In this document: piece after piece, positions 61,358 to 64,000 of the stretch | Position numbering within the stretch: the stretch's first letter is position 1 | Layout: every line of letters begins with the position of its first letter | From: Halorussus litoreus | Lineage (GTDB): Archaea; Halobacteriota; Halobacteria; Halobacteriales; Haladaptataceae | Assembly (NCBI RefSeq): GCF_003382685.1 | Contig: NZ_KZ859509.1 | Coordinates: 45,528 to 109,527, forward strand | Direction: 5' to 3' | DNA length: 64,000 nucleotides | Notes under the pieces: model-generated | Database searches by the model: none | What the model was told of the DNA's origin: nothing | Seen by the model: only the letters and a program-made list of their open reading frames with translations | Translations under genes and position numbers: made by a program

Positions 61358-62392
61358 CTACACCCACTCCACAGCACCGCCCAGATCCAGCGGCACCGAG
61401 CCCTTGCTGTAGGCCTCGACGTGGCCCAACGGGCGCGCCCGGAAGACCACCGCAGGCCGGTGTCGAACCTCCGGCTGTTCGCCCTTCACTGCGGCCCACT
61501 CGTCGTCTCGGAAGCCCGAGCAGTCCACGAACAGCACCGCGCCGCCGCCGTGTTTGTCGAGTTGTCCGGAGGTCTTGGTCTCGGCCGTCTCGCGCACCGC
61601 GGCGACCGGCGTGTCGGCGTTGCGTCGCGTCGGCGGTCGGGGTCGGGTGACCTCGACCAGCACGCCGCCACCGCCGTCCGAACTCGCGGCCTCCGCGGGG
61701 AGGTCGGCCCGGAAGTCCAGCGAGTGGCCCGTCGTCACCTCGATTTCGGGCGTGACCTCGTAGCCGGCGTCCACGAGCAGTTTGGCCGCGGTGAACTCGC
61801 TCATCGCCGACGCCATCCGCACGGGGTCGACCTGCGGGCTGGTGCCGAGCTTCGACGCCATCTCGTACCGGTAGTCGTCGAGCGCGCCCGTCGAGAGGAA
61901 CCCCTCGTAGAACCGCAGGGCGTCGTCGCGGGTCGCGTCCGGAAACCCCATCGCGTGCTCGCGGAAGAACTTCCGCGAGGAGTGTCTGCCGTCCTTCGAG
62001 AACAGCACGGGAAGGAAGAACCACGCGAGATGCTCGTACTCGGCCAGCCACGGGGCCTCGACCGCGAGGTCCGCGAGCAGTTCGCGCTGGGCCCACCGCG
62101 CGACAGAGTACGGAATCTCGTCGAAGGTGTACTTCTCGGTCCGCCAGAGCGCGGAGGGCGTCTCGGTGTTGCCGAGCCAGTAGGCCTCGCCACCGTCGGG
62201 GTTCCAGATGAACAGCGCGAAGTCCCCATTGTCGATCTCGAATCGATGGGCGTCGTACCCGGAGGGAACCACGAAGTGGGGCGTCAGAAGGCGCGCGCCG
62301 AACTTCTCGTCCAGCGAGCTCAGCAGGTCGCGTTCGATCTTGTCGTCGGTCCACCGCTCCGTAGAGCGGCGAAAGCGGAGCGGACTCGCCAC
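61358..62392 (-). CDS. DUF5784-like haloarchaeal protein
   Basis: This is a 344-residue acidic soluble protein. From GTG 62390-62392 it reads MASPLRFRRSTERWTDDKI, with WNPDGGEAYWLGNTETPSAL and a C-terminal half containing SLDFRADLP, VLVEVTRP and AVLFVDCSGF. The order of an Asp, then E-V-T, in a beta-rich setting faintly recalls a restriction-like nuclease core, but no certain catalytic set can be drawn. Best matched by memory to DUF5784, a haloarchaeal family of unknown role. Confidence 0.7.
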   Translation of the reverse strand: MASPLRFRRSTERWTDDKIERDLLSSLDEKFGARLLTPHFVVPSGYDAHRFEIDNGDFALFIWNPDGGEAYWLGNTETPSALWRTEKYTFDEIPYSVARWAQRELLADLAVEAPWLAEYEHLAWFFLPVLFSKDGRHSSRKFFREHAMGFPDATRDDALRFYEGFLSTGALDDYRYEMASKLGTSPQVDPVRMASAMSEFTAAKLLVDAGYEVTPEIEVTTGHSLDFRADLPAEAASSDGGGGVLVEVTRPRPPTRRNADTPVAAVRETAETKTSGQLDKHGGGAVLFVDCSGFRDDEWAAVKGEQPEVRHRPAVVFRARPLGHVEAYSKGSVPLDLGGAVEWV

Positions 62393-62589
62393 GGGAGATA
62401 GTTGTCACGCGACGGGTTTACCTCTTGCGTCGAGATGTCTCTCTTGAGTCGAGGGGTTACCACGTGAGACACCGACGTGTCACGGATGCAGACGCCCCGG
62501 GAATTTTGACCTGTTTTCAGGGAGCGAAAAGAATGCGATTATCCGTTACATTCATTACCGCCGGATTCTTACCCATGAGTGTGGTTGTC

Positions 62590-62766
62590 ATGTCAATGGG
62601 TGCCTATGACGAAGACGAACACGAGCGCCGTGAACGCAAGAACAACTCGGTCGAAGTCAGCGAGGACGACGACCGGACGACGTATCACGGCTCCGTAGAG
62701 TACGACTCCGGCGACTCCGCGGAAGCGCTCCTCGACAAGTTCGAGGAGATCAAGACCGGGAAGTGA
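62590..62766 (+). CDS. DUF5786-like small protein
   Basis: This 58-residue acidic protein starts MSMGAYDEDEHERRERKNNS and ends DSGDSAEALLDKFEEIKTGK. It is strongly conserved in haloarchaea under this family, without known function. ATG 62590 is used; the ATG two codons later (MGAYDEDE) is an alternative. Confidence 0.75.
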   Translation: MSMGAYDEDEHERRERKNNSVEVSEDDDRTTYHGSVEYDSGDSAEALLDKFEEIKTGK

Positions 62767-62879
62767 GCGGGCACAGGTTCCGTTAACGGGGAGATCCTGT
62801 TCTGCCGACGATCGACGCGATAACTCAGACGGCCAGTGAATTCGCCCCTCCGCGGACTCGCGAAAGGCAGTTCCGACGC

Positions 62880-63785
62880 TCAGTGCTCCGAATTCGAGTC
62901 CGAATCGTCCGCGTTCCAACCCGGAGTCGCGGGCGCGCCCCGGTCGTCCTCGACGCGCTCGGCGAGCGACGGATCGGGCGCGGACGCACCGACTGCGTCG
63001 CCTTCGGTTCCGTCGGCCCGCGCCCGCCAGTCGGCGATGGCCCGCCCGACCCACGAGTCGGCGTCGCGGGCTTCGGCGAGCGCCGCTTCGAATCGGTCGC
63101 GGTCAACGTTCGTCGTCCCGGGCGCGGCCGAGATCGCAGCTGCGGTGAACAGCGCGCGGTCCTCGGCGGTGAGGTCGCCGTCCGCCGCGCGGGCAACGAC
63201 GCCGTCCAGCCGGTCGGGCTCGGGGAAGACGAACACCTTCTGGCCGAGCGCCTGCGGGCCGAGCAGGAACACCGACAGGCTCTCGGGCGCGTCGTCGTCC
63301 AGCAGGCGCTCGCCGCCGAACGCGGCCTCTACGCGCTCGCACTCGGTCTCCGCGTCGAGTTCGAGGTTGTGACCCGGGTAGTCGGCACACTCCTCGGGGT
63401 AGGTCTCCGCACCGTGGATGCGACACTGGAGCGTCGCCGGGTCGAGGAACGCGCAGGTCGGGAGCCACGTCGGGTCGGTCCCGAACGGGGCGACGGGCTT
63501 GAGTGCGCGACGGAGGCCGAGGAAGAACGCCGGCTTGCCGTCGACGGCAGAGACAGGGATACCGTCGACTTCGACGCCGTCTTCGTCACGCCAGAGTCGC
63601 GGGGTCAGCGCGTCGGCCAGTCCCGCGTCGAGGAACGCCCGGGCGTCGTCGCGCGTCAGCGGCACGAGGTTGTACGCGTCGTCGAGCGGTTGGCGCGGTC
63701 CCCTGCGCTCGTGGTCGCTGGGCTCCGGGGAGATGGCTCGCCAGTCGATGCAGCAGCCGGCACATCCCTCACAGTTCACCTCCAT
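62880..63785 (-). CDS. YkgJ-type cysteine-cluster protein
   Basis: This 301-residue protein opens MEVNCEGCAGCCIDWRAISP and has a second group CAFLDPATLQCRIHGAETYPEECADYP, the eight-cysteine pattern of the YkgJ/FliB-like family, believed to bind an Fe-S or zinc centre. The C-terminal 150 residues are acidic and halophile-specific. ATG 63783-63785 is chosen because the cysteine cluster starts at once in the family; an ATG ten codons upstream is possible. Confidence 0.85.
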   Translation of the reverse strand: MEVNCEGCAGCCIDWRAISPEPSDHERRGPRQPLDDAYNLVPLTRDDARAFLDAGLADALTPRLWRDEDGVEVDGIPVSAVDGKPAFFLGLRRALKPVAPFGTDPTWLPTCAFLDPATLQCRIHGAETYPEECADYPGHNLELDAETECERVEAAFGGERLLDDDAPESLSVFLLGPQALGQKVFVFPEPDRLDGVVARAADGDLTAEDRALFTAAAISAAPGTTNVDRDRFEAALAEARDADSWVGRAIADWRARADGTEGDAVGASAPDPSLAERVEDDRGAPATPGWNADDSDSNSEH

Positions 63786-64000
63786 GGCTGTGTCTCGTTC
63801 GCGGTGGTCTGACATAAACGGTCGGGTGGCGGAAGCACCGGTCGGGACTGGGGAAGGGCGAGGGGAACTGCGGAAGGGTGAGGGGACTGGGGAAGGGCGA
63901 GGGGAACTGCGGAAGGACAGGCGGAACTGCGGCAACTGCGGTCGCGGGCCCCCCCCCCCCGCCCGGCCCCCCGCCGCCCCCCAAGGGTTGTTACCCCAAA
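63786..64000. other. Intergenic end of window with short repeats and G/C runs
   Basis: After the YkgJ gene start there are imperfect repeats (GGGGAAGGGCGAGGGGAACTGCGGAA type, 63848-63927) and then a C- and G-rich run to the window end. The last 60 bases look low-quality, similar to the tract at 51326-51363. No gene seen. Confidence 0.5.
63848..63927. repeat. Imperfect tandem repeat near the window end
   Basis: Units of the type ACTGGGGAAGGGCGAGGGG and ACTGCGGAAGG alternate at least four times directly before the C-rich run. Confidence 0.65.

Overview
The window is haloarchaeal chromosomal DNA. It is GC-rich, the proteins are strongly acidic, many starts are GTG or leaderless behind a TATA-like box, and the information-processing genes are archaeal: archaeal-type alanyl-tRNA synthetase, RfcS, PCNA, Hjc, Orc1/Cdc6, a double-length TatC, SAMP2-like and amphi-Trp proteins, and several halophile-only small protein families. 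The genus cannot be fixed from the sequence alone. No tRNA, rRNA, CRISPR array or complete insertion sequence was found.

Layout. 1-6.4 kb: the 5' end of hisG, a degenerate M48-type membrane protein, an MTA/SAH deaminase and, after a secreted acidic protein, S-adenosylhomocysteinase; the last two enzymes both dispose of SAH. 6.5-7.4 kb: a small AT-richer patch with a DUF3800 gene and a mini-ORF broken by a 62-bp tandem duplication. 7.5-19 kb: housekeeping genes (alpha/beta hydrolase, FNT channel, hjc, SWIM protein, BrkB, alaS, rfcS, a polymer-forming membrane protein). 19-26.6 kb: regulators, an amphi-Trp protein, a TumE-type toxin-antitoxin pair, an ABC exporter, rpiA, small zinc-finger/histone-like proteins, a GIY-YIG protein and a Fic protein with operator-like repeats. 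26.6-32 kb: an SDR and an FMN reductase, then a P-type copper ATPase plus TauE/UreH-like pair bounded by near-identical 25-bp direct repeats, which looks like an acquired cassette. 32-42 kb: phosphohexomutase, a lone Pycsar-effector-like membrane protein, a GNAT/SAMP2-peroxiredoxin pair, a Tat-exported protein, orc1/cdc6, a MutS-related ATPase and a Nudix protein. 42-51 kb: divergent tatC and double tatC, an RHH regulator overlapping a queuosine/archaeosine-precursor transporter, a lipoprotein, rlmE, a possible HEPN-like protein and pcn. 51-64 kb: a large RND/MMPL transporter whose 3' end runs into a poly-G/poly-C tract, then mostly small conserved haloarchaeal proteins, a frameshifted cupin, ferredoxin, a PHP protein and a YkgJ-type cysteine-cluster protein.

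The intergenic DNA is unusual. A dispersed element (at least eight copies, several in head-to-head pairs) carries a conserved core and a terminal hairpin whose stem sequence differs between copies while remaining self-complementary. Several other intergenic sites hold 13-21 bp perfect or nearly perfect hairpins, and one gene contains a 46-bp perfect palindrome. The most interesting coding observation is a SAMP2-like ubiquitin-fold domain whose Gly-Gly is not C-terminal but is followed in frame by a peroxiredoxin-like domain.
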